Below are positions 1-6,946 of a stretch of DNA of 9,569 nucleotides, one piece after another; the stretch's first letter is position 1; each line of letters opens with the position of its first letter. The DNA is from an uncultured Saprospiraceae bacterium (lineage in GTDB: Bacteria; Bacteroidota; Bacteroidia; Chitinophagales; Saprospiraceae), in contig CALIQO010000147.1 of the NCBI GenBank assembly GCA_938044055.1, forward strand, positions 1 to 9,569. Reading direction: 5' to 3'. The notes below the pieces were generated by a model. The model saw only the letters and a list, made by a program, of their open reading frames with translations, had not been told where the DNA came from and made no database searches. The translations under genes and the position numbers were made by a program.

Positions 1-513
1 CTGCTTGATGCTCCATCAGGTGGTGAAGTAACCATTGCCGGAAAGACCATAGGCAATTACAACAACAGATCTATTGCTAAATTCAGAAACGAAAACCTAG
101 GTTTTATTTTTCAATCCTTCCACCTTATCCCAGACTTATCGGTCATAGATAATGTGGAGTTGCCATTACTTTATAGAAAGGCTTCTGCCGCTGAACGCAA
201 AAGAAAATCTGCAGAAGCCCTTGAATCTGTTGGCCTCAAAAACAGAATGAACCACTTCCCTTCTCAGCTGTCAGGTGGTCAAAAACAAAGGGTTGCCATT
301 GCCAGAGCAATCGTAGGAAATCCTGCTATTATCCTAGCAGATGAACCGACAGGGAACTTAGATAGTCAGATGGGCAATGAAGTGATGCAGATTTTAATGG
401 ATCTCAACACACAAGAAAAGACAACCATAGTAATGGTGACTCATGACGAGTCGATGGCTAAAAAAACCAACCGTTTAGTCAGATTATATGATGGAACCCA
501 GGTAACTGCTTAA
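1..513 (+). CDS. ABC transporter ATP-binding protein, MacB/LolD type (5'-partial)
   Basis: This is the ATPase subunit that would power the two permeases downstream, acting on the cytoplasmic face of the inner membrane. The frame is open from base 1, so the start and the Walker A loop lie before the window and 170 C-terminal residues remain. Visible motifs, numbered from the first visible codon, are the Q-loop in GFIFQSFHLIP (Q38), the signature LSGGQKQR (about 90-97), Walker B IILADEPTGNLD (D114, E115) with its D-loop, and the H-loop in MVTHD (H148). The sequence DNVELPLLY after the Q-loop and DEPTGNLDS are typical of the MacB/LolD/FtsE class, which drives conformational work on substrates in the periplasm. 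A GTG at 154 could be mistaken for a start, but it follows the Q-loop and is internal. The gene ends 20 nt before permease 1, consistent with one operon. The substrate cannot be told. Confidence 0.93.
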   Translation: MLDAPSGGEVTIAGKTIGNYNNRSIAKFRNENLGFIFQSFHLIPDLSVIDNVELPLLYRKASAAERKRKSAEALESVGLKNRMNHFPSQLSGGQKQRVAIARAIVGNPAIILADEPTGNLDSQMGNEVMQILMDLNTQEKTTIVMVTHDESMAKKTNRLVRLYDGTQVTA

Positions 514-533
514 CCCCACAACTACCCAGAATT

Positions 534-1361
534 ATGATATACAATTATATAAAACTAGCCTTGAAGGTTCTATTGAGAAAGAAATTTTTCACCTTCATTT
601 CTTTATTTGGCATCAGCTTCACCTTAATGGTATTGATGGTATATACGTCCTTCGTAGATACGCAGTTAGGGAATAATCCTCCGCTCTCTGAAAAAGAGAA
701 GATGATTTTTATGCAACGCTTTGAAATGAGAAAAGAGTACTTTGATACCATTCCTAAAATAGATACTCTTTATGAAGAATCAGGTGTACGATACGACACC
801 ACAGAACAAATCAAAGGTGTAGGTTCCAGTAGCTCAAGTTCACACTTTGATGTTGATTTCCAAGAAAAATACTTCACGGACATCGAAGGCTCAGAAAATT
901 TTTCATTCTACACCACCTCTTCTACTTATGATGTTTTCATCAATAATAGTAAACTAACCATAGACGCCACTTATACAGACCATCGATTCTTCGAGATATT
1001 AGATTTTAATTTTACAGAAGGACAGCCCTGGTCTGAGCAAGAGCACAACAATGCTAATCCTATCATTATCGTAACGGACCAATTTGCCAATGAATACTTC
1101 GGGAAAAAGACTGGACTTATCGGTGAAACTGTCGAATTAGATGATCGAAATTTTACTGTTTCAGGAGTGATATCCAGACCGGGAAATAATGAAGACATTA
1201 TCAGCGGAGATGTCTACATTCCTTATACACTTATGATAAATAGGCGTACGGAAAAATCCTACTTCGGTTCATTTAAAGCGGTATATCTTGCTTCCACTAA
1301 ATCGTCTAAAAAGAAAATCAGAGACCAACTAGATTTTAGAACCACTCAGATTCCCTACTGA
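534..1361 (+). CDS. Permease 1, N-terminal fragment: first membrane helix and MacB-like periplasmic domain
   Basis: This 275-residue fragment begins with a short basic amphipathic stretch (YIKLALKVLLRKK) and one membrane helix at about 18-38. The rest is a mostly polar domain that should lie in the periplasm and resembles the MacB periplasmic core domain, including FFEILDFNFTEGQPW and the later IVTDQFANEYFG and FTVSGVI segments. These correspond to the 'G..f...d...vvvis...A..yFG' pattern of this family. A run of six serines sits near residues 97-102. The start at 534 fits the family, in which the N-terminus is short and cytoplasmic, and it lies 20 nt after the ATPase gene. On its own the fragment lacks the three C-terminal helices and could not form a working permease. 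Confidence 0.8.
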   Translation: MIYNYIKLALKVLLRKKFFTFISLFGISFTLMVLMVYTSFVDTQLGNNPPLSEKEKMIFMQRFEMRKEYFDTIPKIDTLYEESGVRYDTTEQIKGVGSSSSSSHFDVDFQEKYFTDIEGSENFSFYTTSSTYDVFINNSKLTIDATYTDHRFFEILDFNFTEGQPWSEQEHNNANPIIIVTDQFANEYFGKKTGLIGETVELDDRNFTVSGVISRPGNNEDIISGDVYIPYTLMINRRTEKSYFGSFKAVYLASTKSSKKKIRDQLDFRTTQIPY

Positions 1362-1382
1362 CCCAACGACGATTTCAACGAA

Positions 1383-1874
1383 ATGAAAATAACAGTCTAT
1401 GATTACGACGAATTATATGCACTCGCCTTCAACGATTACAAGTATTATTCTAACCCCGGAAAAGGAAGAAAGGTCATGTACCTGATCTTAGGGTCTATAA
1501 TTCTGCTTTTCTCTATAGTCCCGATTCTTAATCTTATCAATCTTAATGTAACTAGGATCCTAGAACGGTCTTCCGAAATCGGAGTAAGAAAGGCATTCGG
1601 AGCAGACACTCGGAATATCCTTATTCAGTTCTTATTCGAGAATGTAGTTCAGACCTTGATCGGAGCAGTCCTAGGATTAATTATGGCTGTTCTTCTCATA
1701 AAATATATCAATGCCAGCGATGCCTTAGAAGGAACCAATCTTGTCATGAACTATAAGTTCTTCTTGTACAGTTTCGTAATCGCCATCTTCTTCGGTATCC
1801 TGTCTGGCATCTTACCTGCCTGGAGAATGTCTAAGCTCGATATTGCTCATGCTATTAAATCTAAAAAACTATGA
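1383..1874 (+). CDS. Permease 1, C-terminal fragment: FtsX domain
   Basis: This 163-residue fragment has the C-terminal FtsX domain. Helices lie at about 31-55, 88-108 and 126-147. The cytoplasmic loop after the first contains the conserved ERSSEIGVRKAFGA block (61-74), the usual coupling region facing the ATPase. The end, PAWRMSKLDIAHAIKSKK, is typical of MacB-type permeases. It is in the same frame as the upstream fragment, and its first 30 residues read as the tail of the periplasmic domain, so this ATG is more likely an internal methionine than a native start. No ribosome binding site is seen before it. Termination at 1361 followed by reinitiation at 1383 could still yield a separate polypeptide. 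The stop overlaps the start of permease 2 as ATGA (1871-1874), suggesting translational coupling. Confidence 0.75.
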   Translation: MKITVYDYDELYALAFNDYKYYSNPGKGRKVMYLILGSIILLFSIVPILNLINLNVTRILERSSEIGVRKAFGADTRNILIQFLFENVVQTLIGAVLGLIMAVLLIKYINASDALEGTNLVMNYKFFLYSFVIAIFFGILSGILPAWRMSKLDIAHAIKSKKL

Positions 1875-3037
1875 TTACCCATATATTTAAACTCATCTGG
1901 AATAAGAAAAGGTCCAACGCATTGATGATACTTGAGATTCTTTTAGCGTTTCTCATCCTATTCGGGGTATTGACCTTTATTGCATACAATCTTAATCGAT
2001 TCCAAAAACCTCTTGGATTTAATTCTGAAGATCTTCTATTATTAAATCTTCCTTACAGAGGGAATCTAGATTCTGCACAGATTGCTGCACAGAATTTGGA
2101 TTTAAAACGACAATTAACGGCGATGCCTGAAATAGAAAGTACTGGATTCACGTCTTCTACCACACCTTTTACAGAGAATAGTTCTACAAGTACTTCCGAC
2201 GATTATGGTTTTGAAATACGGAGGTACATCGTTCAACTTGATGAAGACATGGATGAAACAATGGACATAGCACTGATTGATGGACGATGGTTCGAGGAAG
2301 GAGATGAAAACTCTAAATATCCTCCTGTCATTTTAAATAAACTCTTACTAGATACTTACTTCCCAGGTAAAAACATGCTAGATAGTATTGTTTCACTAGG
2401 ATCTGAATTTAAATTAATAGGAATAGTTGAAGACTATAGATACTTCGGGAAATTCACAGAACCGAAGCCGACATCCATTGAGTACCTTCCCAGTACAAGT
2501 GATTATTTTTCCACTCTAGCAATAAAACTGCAGAAAGGAACACCCACAACTTTCGAGGAAGAGTTAAATAAAATAATTTCGGACATAGTAAAAGATCCCG
2601 GATTTCTAATTGAAAATGTTTCTTCCTTACAGAGTAGAAATGAGCGACCGCATTGGGTGAAAATCATAGCCCTATTAAGCATGGGTATATTCCTGATAAT
2701 CAATGTCGCCCTCGGTCTATTTGGCATATTGTGGTATAATATAAGTCGGAGACGATCTGAAATAGGTTTAAGAAAAGCACTAGGCGCACATAACGGAATG
2801 ATCTCTACACAATTTATTTTAGAAATATTCACCATAACATTCATTGCACTTATTGTGGGTTTGTTCTTCGCTATTCAATTTCCGATATTCAAAGTCTTGG
2901 ATGTATCGAGAATTGATTATTCCTATGCATTAGTCGGGTCTACTTTAATCATTTTATTGCTTGTATTGATATGTACTTGGTATCCTAGTCGTCAAGCGGC
3001 ACATATTCACCCTTCAACTGCCTTGCATGAAGATTAA
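1871..3037 (+). CDS. FtsX/MacB-type ABC transporter permease 2
   Basis: This intact 388-residue permease is a paralogue of the broken one before it, and the pair probably forms a heterodimer with the ATPase. It has one N-terminal helix (about 17-40), a periplasmic domain (about 45-260) with a MacB-core-like middle (DGRWFEEGDENS, PPVILNKLLL, FKLIGIVEDYRY), and three C-terminal helices at about 263-288, 314-336 and 350-371. The conserved coupling loop reads RRRSEIGLRKALGA (293-306), and the C-terminus ends PSRQAAHIHPSTALHED, matching the family's 'P..rAa.i.P..aL' tail. Its ATG overlaps the stop of permease 1 by ATGA. Only 22 nt separate it from the response regulator gene, with no hairpin in that gap, so the regulator is likely co-transcribed. 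Such permeases are used in export, lipoprotein release or mechanotransmission; which applies here is unknown. Confidence 0.9.
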   Translation: MITHIFKLIWNKKRSNALMILEILLAFLILFGVLTFIAYNLNRFQKPLGFNSEDLLLLNLPYRGNLDSAQIAAQNLDLKRQLTAMPEIESTGFTSSTTPFTENSSTSTSDDYGFEIRRYIVQLDEDMDETMDIALIDGRWFEEGDENSKYPPVILNKLLLDTYFPGKNMLDSIVSLGSEFKLIGIVEDYRYFGKFTEPKPTSIEYLPSTSDYFSTLAIKLQKGTPTTFEEELNKIISDIVKDPGFLIENVSSLQSRNERPHWVKIIALLSMGIFLIINVALGLFGILWYNISRRRSEIGLRKALGAHNGMISTQFILEIFTITFIALIVGLFFAIQFPIFKVLDVSRIDYSYALVGSTLIILLLVLICTWYPSRQAAHIHPSTALHED

Positions 3038-3059
3038 AATATTAAGTTTACCGATATAG

Positions 3060-4427
3060 ATGGACACTCAGAATATACATATTCTCATCATTGAAGATGA
3101 TCGCACGGTATGCAAGAGTCTTGAGTTGCTTTTGCGGAAGCATAAGTATACTTGTAAATCTATACATCATCCTTCGATCGCTATTGAAACCATAGAATCG
3201 TTTCAGCCGACCTTGATTATCATGGACATGAATTTCACCATCGATACATCTGGAAGACAAGGTTTAAAACTCTTGGATCAGATCAGGTCTCACTCACCTG
3301 ATATTCATATCATACTCGTAACAGGATGGGCGACGCTACAGCTCGCTGTAGAAGGCATGAAGAAAGGAGCCAAAGATTTTATTGCTAAACCCTGGGACAA
3401 TGCACATCTTATAAGAAGCATCAAGGATCTTCTATGGTTAAGTGAAAGTAATTCAGCTACAATCATCGACAATGACAATCAGAAGATCATCGGATCGAGC
3501 GATAAGTTGATGGATGTTCTGGACATGGCAGGCAAGGTAGCACCTACAACAGCTCCAGTATTAATTACGGGTGAAAGCGGAACTGGAAAAGAATTGCTGG
3601 CTGAATTTATCCATCAGAATAGCGATAGAGGAGACAAGCCATTCGTCAAGGTAAACCTCGGGGGTATATCACAGTCTTTGTTTGAGAGTGAAATGTTCGG
3701 ACATATAAAAGGTGCATTTACAGATGCCATCAACGATCGCATAGGCCGCTTCGAAATCGCGCATGGAGGGACTATATTTTTAGATGAAATAGGTGAATTG
3801 TCTCTTAACAATCAAGTAAAATTATTACGTGTACTGCAAGAAAGAACATTTGAGAAACTAGGTTCATCCAGAAGCACAAAGGTAGATTTCAGAGTCATTT
3901 CTGCAACCAACAAGGATCTTGTCGCTATGGTCAATCAAGGAGACTTCAGAGAAGATCTATTCTATAGAGTCAACCTTATACAACTCCATCTACCTCCCTT
4001 AAGAAATCGGCAAAATGACATTCCTCTCTTGGCTAATTTCTATGTCAATAATATCAGGAGACTCTATAATCTTGAGTCATTATATGTAACGGATGAAGCA
4101 CTCGGATGGTTAAGCATGCAACCATTCCCTGGTAACATCAGACAATTAAAAAATCTAGTAGAGCGAACAATTCTTCTCTCTTCAGATAAAAAGGAAATCG
4201 GAATTAAAGAATTCCAGTCGCAAGGCTCAGGAGGAACAAATCCTCACGGAGATGTCCCTGTTCCAGAGGTAGGAAGTATTTCTCTTGACAGAATGGAAGA
4301 AGAGATGGTGAAAAAAGCACTTAATTTTCATAACTTCAATATAAGTAAATCGGCAGCTTCTCTGGGATTAACAAGAAGTGCCTTGTATCGAAGGATGAAA
4401 AAGTACAATATCCACCATGAAGCTTAA
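3060..4427 (+). CDS. NtrC-family (sigma-54-dependent) response regulator
   Basis: This 455-residue cytoplasmic protein is predicted to activate sigma-54 promoters when phosphorylated by the kinase encoded next. The receiver domain (about 6-125) has the acidic pocket E12/D13/D14, phospho-acceptor D56 (LIIMDMN), T88 and K110. The AAA+ domain (about 143-370) has Walker A GESGTGKE (171-178), Walker B GGTIFLDEIGEL (D242, E243), sensor I SATNKDL, an arginine-finger region FREDLFYRVN and sensor II PGNIRQLKN (357-365). The sigma-54 contact loop reads GAFTDA (218-223), not the canonical GAFTGA. A Fis-type helix-turn-helix closes the protein (about 410-450: ISKSAASLGLTRSALYRRMKKYN). It overlaps the kinase start by 11 nt. 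Its target is probably the promoter of this transporter operon, upstream of the window; no -24/-12 element was found in the gaps seen here. Confidence 0.94.
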   Translation: MDTQNIHILIIEDDRTVCKSLELLLRKHKYTCKSIHHPSIAIETIESFQPTLIIMDMNFTIDTSGRQGLKLLDQIRSHSPDIHIILVTGWATLQLAVEGMKKGAKDFIAKPWDNAHLIRSIKDLLWLSESNSATIIDNDNQKIIGSSDKLMDVLDMAGKVAPTTAPVLITGESGTGKELLAEFIHQNSDRGDKPFVKVNLGGISQSLFESEMFGHIKGAFTDAINDRIGRFEIAHGGTIFLDEIGELSLNNQVKLLRVLQERTFEKLGSSRSTKVDFRVISATNKDLVAMVNQGDFREDLFYRVNLIQLHLPPLRNRQNDIPLLANFYVNNIRRLYNLESLYVTDEALGWLSMQPFPGNIRQLKNLVERTILLSSDKKEIGIKEFQSQGSGGTNPHGDVPVPEVGSISLDRMEEEMVKKALNFHNFNISKSAASLGLTRSALYRRMKKYNIHHEA

Positions 4428-5697
4428 GGCTAGATTTTTTTTATACATCATTATAATTCATGTCGCTTTAACCTATCTATTATATAAGGTTCTGCGAGAT
4501 ACTACTCCGATAGCATTTATCCTTTCAGAAGTCCTTGTCCTTATATCTATTATCATTTCATTTTACTTGTATAACGGATTCATAAAACCACTGAATCTTT
4601 TAAAGAGCGGGACCGATGCCCTTAAAGACCAAGACTATAATTATAAGTATGCAGAAACTGGATCAAAGCATATGGATCAATTGATCGACGTATTCAATAA
4701 AATGTTGATTCGACTTAAGGATGAGAAGGTGAAATCCTCTGCACAGTCCATCTTCCTTAATGACCTTATAGATCAAGCGCCATATGGAATAATATTACTC
4801 GACTATGATGATAAAATTTCACAGATCAACACATATGCAAGAAATTTCTTCGACACTTCTATCGAGATAGGAACCGCAATTCATAAGATAGATCATGAAA
4901 TGATAGGTTCTATTTATAACCTTGTGAAATCGGAGAATAAAATAGTTTCGTTGAGCGGTGGCAAGAAGTTTAATTGTACGATGGATGAAGTTCTGCATCA
5001 AGGTTTCACTCGAAAAATCCTAACCTTCTATGAATTGACTCAGGAATTCCAAGAAACGGAAAAAAAAGCATATAGCAAGGTTATCAGGATGATGGCACAC
5101 GAGGTGAATAATTCTATAGGAGCTATTAACTCTATTCTAGACACTGCAAGTTCTACAGATATGGATAGTGTGGAACTGGCTGAAACACTCCAGATAGTTA
5201 TGGATAGAAATGATAAGATGGTTGTGTTTATGAAAAATTTCGCTTCTGTAATACGATTACCAGATCCTTATAAGCAGAAGATTGATTTGATTCCGATAAT
5301 AGAGAATTGTATATCCCTACTATCTTCTAGTAGCAGAGAGAAAAATATCGAAATAACATTTGATAAAAAAGAAAACCAACCATTTATCGTAGATGCAGAT
5401 CAGATATTGATGGAACAAGTATGTATCAACATTCTGAAAAATGCCATCGAAGCCATACAGCAGGATGGTCAGATAAAAGTATCTACTGACAGAAAAGAAA
5501 AAACAATCAGGTTCATGGACAATGGTACAGGAATAACACCAGAAGCTCAAGCCAATCTGTTTTCACCCTTTTTCTCAACCAAGGCCGAAGGTCAAGGAAT
5601 AGGTCTGATGCTTATCCGACAGATTCTTACCGACCATGGAGCAGAATTCAATCTGGACTCTGAAGATGGATGGACTACTTTTAAAATAGTATTCTGA
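4417..5697 (+). CDS. Membrane sensor histidine kinase (NtrY/NtrB-like) with HAMP and PAS-like regions
   Basis: This 426-residue inner-membrane kinase is the likely partner of the regulator just upstream. Two helices lie at about 6-25 and 32-53, with only about six residues (RDTTPI) between them, so there is almost no periplasmic sensor. A HAMP-like linker follows (about 54-105, IKPLNLL start), then a PAS-like segment (about 112-210, APYGIILLDYDDKISQIN). The dimerisation helix carries the phospho-acceptor H228 in MAHEVNNSIGAIN. The ATPase domain has the N box (ILKNAIEAI, N342), G1 DNGTG (368-372), F box LFSPFFSTK and G2 EGQGIGL (391-397). The short lid is typical of NtrB-type kinases. The H-box reads HEVNNS where HExxNPL is usual. 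Lack of a sensor domain next to an ABC transporter recalls BceS-type kinases of Firmicutes, which read the state of their transporter; applying that here is inference. Confidence 0.92.
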   Translation: MKLKARFFLYIIIIHVALTYLLYKVLRDTTPIAFILSEVLVLISIIISFYLYNGFIKPLNLLKSGTDALKDQDYNYKYAETGSKHMDQLIDVFNKMLIRLKDEKVKSSAQSIFLNDLIDQAPYGIILLDYDDKISQINTYARNFFDTSIEIGTAIHKIDHEMIGSIYNLVKSENKIVSLSGGKKFNCTMDEVLHQGFTRKILTFYELTQEFQETEKKAYSKVIRMMAHEVNNSIGAINSILDTASSTDMDSVELAETLQIVMDRNDKMVVFMKNFASVIRLPDPYKQKIDLIPIIENCISLLSSSSREKNIEITFDKKENQPFIVDADQILMEQVCINILKNAIEAIQQDGQIKVSTDRKEKTIRFMDNGTGITPEAQANLFSPFFSTKAEGQGIGLMLIRQILTDHGAEFNLDSEDGWTTFKIVF

Positions 5698-5706
5698 GAT
5701 ACTATT
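5685..5706. terminator. Inverted repeat across the convergent kinase and fahA gene ends, possible bidirectional terminator
   Basis: Perfect 8-bp arms, AATAGTAT (5685-5692) and ATACTATT (5699-5706), enclose a 6-nt loop, TCTGAG. The kinase stop TGA (5695-5697) is in the loop and the fahA stop (complement of 5702-5704) is in the right arm. Only 4 nt separate the two genes. On the + strand a run of five T follows seven bases after the stem; on the - strand the stem is followed by TTAAAAG. The stem is AT-rich with one G:C pair per arm, so termination may be weak. No other terminator candidate exists at this junction. Confidence 0.4.
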
Positions 5707-6925
5707 CTATGATTTTTCCATTTACTTCACCGAAACCTAAGGCTATTTCTCCTTTTCTTGCATAGGCTGTCATGGCAACTGAATCGCCATCTTGAAGAAA
5801 CTTGCGAGAAGAACCCGATGGAAATTCAATAGGATTTTTTCCCGCCCAGGTAATCTCTAGAAGAGAGCCATATGAGTTTTCTTCTACCCCACTTATTGTT
5901 CCGGATGCCATCATATCTCCTACCCGCACGTTGCAACCATTGATGGTGTGATGTGCGAGCTGTTGTTGCATCGTCCAGTACATATATTTAAAATTAGAAC
6001 GACTTACTACAAGAGGTGCCTCCGACATGGGTTTAATGGATACTTCTAGTGAAAGATCATAATTCTTCCTTCCTTCACTCTGTAGATATGGTAGAACTGC
6101 TGGATCTTGTTCTGGTGCCTTTAAGGCAAATGGCTGAAGGGCCTCCATAGTCACCACCCATGGAGAAATACTTGATGCGAAACTCTTACCTAAAAATGGC
6201 CCCAATGGCACATACTCCCACTTCTGAATATCCCTAGCTGACCAATCATTAAATATCACCATCCCAAAAATGTGATCTTCTGCTTCATCAATTGAAATCG
6301 GCTCACCAAGGGTATTCCCCTTGCCTACAATAAAAGCCATTTCTAATTCAAAATCCAACCGTTTCGTAGGTCCAAAAACAGGAGGCCCATCTATAGGCTT
6401 TGTCTGACCAGATGGTCTTTTTATCTCTGTTCCACTCACAACGATCGATGATGATCTTCCATGATATCCTACAGGCAGATGGAGCCAGTTAGGTAGGAGC
6501 GCGTTCTCAGGATCTCGAAACATCATTCCTAGATTGGTAGCATGTTCCTTACTCGAATAGAAGTCTGTATAATCCCCTATTGATACAGGTAGGTGCATAT
6601 TAACCTGTGACATTGGGATTAGGCATTCTGGATGCCTTGCAAGCGTCGATTCTGAATCACTCAATTGAGATTGAATGTCTTCTCTCAGTTTTACTGTAGT
6701 GGATTTGCCTAGAGCGATAAAATCATTCAATGTATCCTGAACCAATGTCTGTTCTAGAGCATACCCAGAAAGACCGTTCAACTTTCTCAGAGCTTCTAGA
6801 TGGATAACATGATCACCAATCGCTATGCCGATGCGTGGGGTTATTTCCTCTGTTGAAAACACACCATAAGGCAAGTTATATATTGTAAAATGATGGTCTT
6901 CTGGATAAGGCACCCAAGATTTCAT
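5702..6925 (-). CDS. fahA: Fumarylacetoacetase (fumarylacetoacetate hydrolase)
   Basis: This cytoplasmic, metal-dependent enzyme catalyses the last step of tyrosine/phenylalanine breakdown, hydrolysing the C-C bond of fumarylacetoacetate to fumarate and acetoacetate. With this start the protein has 407 residues, close to the about 419 of the mammalian enzyme. The catalytic domain matches it nearly word for word: GDYTDFYSS (D121, metal ligand), EHATN (H128, the catalytic His), the metal-ligand pair in LDFELEM (E193, E195), NDWSARDIQKWEYVPLGPF (D227, R231, Q234) and ASGTISG (T343). Residue roles are taken from the mouse enzyme. The smaller N-terminal domain covers about 1-110. I prefer ATG 6925 (MKSWVPYPED) because homologues start with MKSW-like sequence; ATG 6937 would add MKSH and leave only 9 nt after hmgA. 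It follows hmgA on the same strand and is almost certainly co-transcribed. Confidence 0.96.
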   Translation of the reverse strand: MKSWVPYPEDHHFTIYNLPYGVFSTEEITPRIGIAIGDHVIHLEALRKLNGLSGYALEQTLVQDTLNDFIALGKSTTVKLREDIQSQLSDSESTLARHPECLIPMSQVNMHLPVSIGDYTDFYSSKEHATNLGMMFRDPENALLPNWLHLPVGYHGRSSSIVVSGTEIKRPSGQTKPIDGPPVFGPTKRLDFELEMAFIVGKGNTLGEPISIDEAEDHIFGMVIFNDWSARDIQKWEYVPLGPFLGKSFASSISPWVVTMEALQPFALKAPEQDPAVLPYLQSEGRKNYDLSLEVSIKPMSEAPLVVSRSNFKYMYWTMQQQLAHHTINGCNVRVGDMMASGTISGVEENSYGSLLEITWAGKNPIEFPSGSSRKFLQDGDSVAMTAYARKGEIALGFGEVNGKIIE

Positions 6926-6946
6926 ATGTGATTTCATATATTGATT

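Larger units (their letters stand above)
534..1874 (+). pseudogene. FtsX/MacB-type permease 1, interrupted by an in-frame TGA at 1359-1361
   Basis: Read through the stop, this is a single 446-codon frame with the layout of a MacB-type permease. It has one N-terminal helix, a large extracytoplasmic domain, then three C-terminal helices in an FtsX domain. The two halves are in the same frame (codons from 534 and from 1383), so the break is one nonsense codon and not a frameshift. The 21 nt between the TGA and the next ATG are open and encode PNDDFNE, which reads as a natural continuation of the periplasmic domain. Explanations are a true inactivating mutation, a sequencing or assembly error, or a split protein made by reinitiation at 1383. 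The intact flanking genes and the ATGA overlap with permease 2 suggest the change is recent or an artefact. Genome-wide recoding of TGA is unlikely, because the kinase gene at the end of this operon stops properly at a TGA. Confidence 0.7.

Noticed and set aside
154..156. GTG at 154 as the start of the ABC ATPase
   Set aside because: The frame is open upstream to base 1 and encodes the Q-loop region, so the start is before the window.
1359..1361. TGA read as tryptophan under an alternative genetic code
   Set aside because: Other genes here use TGG for tryptophan. The kinase gene ends in TGA right after the expected C-terminus, and the App1-like and permease 1 C-terminal frames also end in TGA at natural ends.
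1359..1384. Selenocysteine insertion at the in-frame TGA, helped by the small hairpin ATTTC-AAC-GAAAT at 1372-1384
   Set aside because: The stem is only 5 bp with a 3-nt loop lacking the G/U features of a bacterial SECIS, and FtsX/MacB permeases are not known selenoproteins.
2503..2844. 113-residue minus-strand frame inside permease 2
   Set aside because: It is antisense to conserved FtsX-domain codons and has no domain or regulatory context of its own.
3038..3059. Separate promoter, including a sigma-54 -24/-12 element, for the regulator/kinase pair
   Set aside because: The 22-nt gap has no TGGC-N-TTGC pattern and is too short. Co-transcription with the transporter is simpler.
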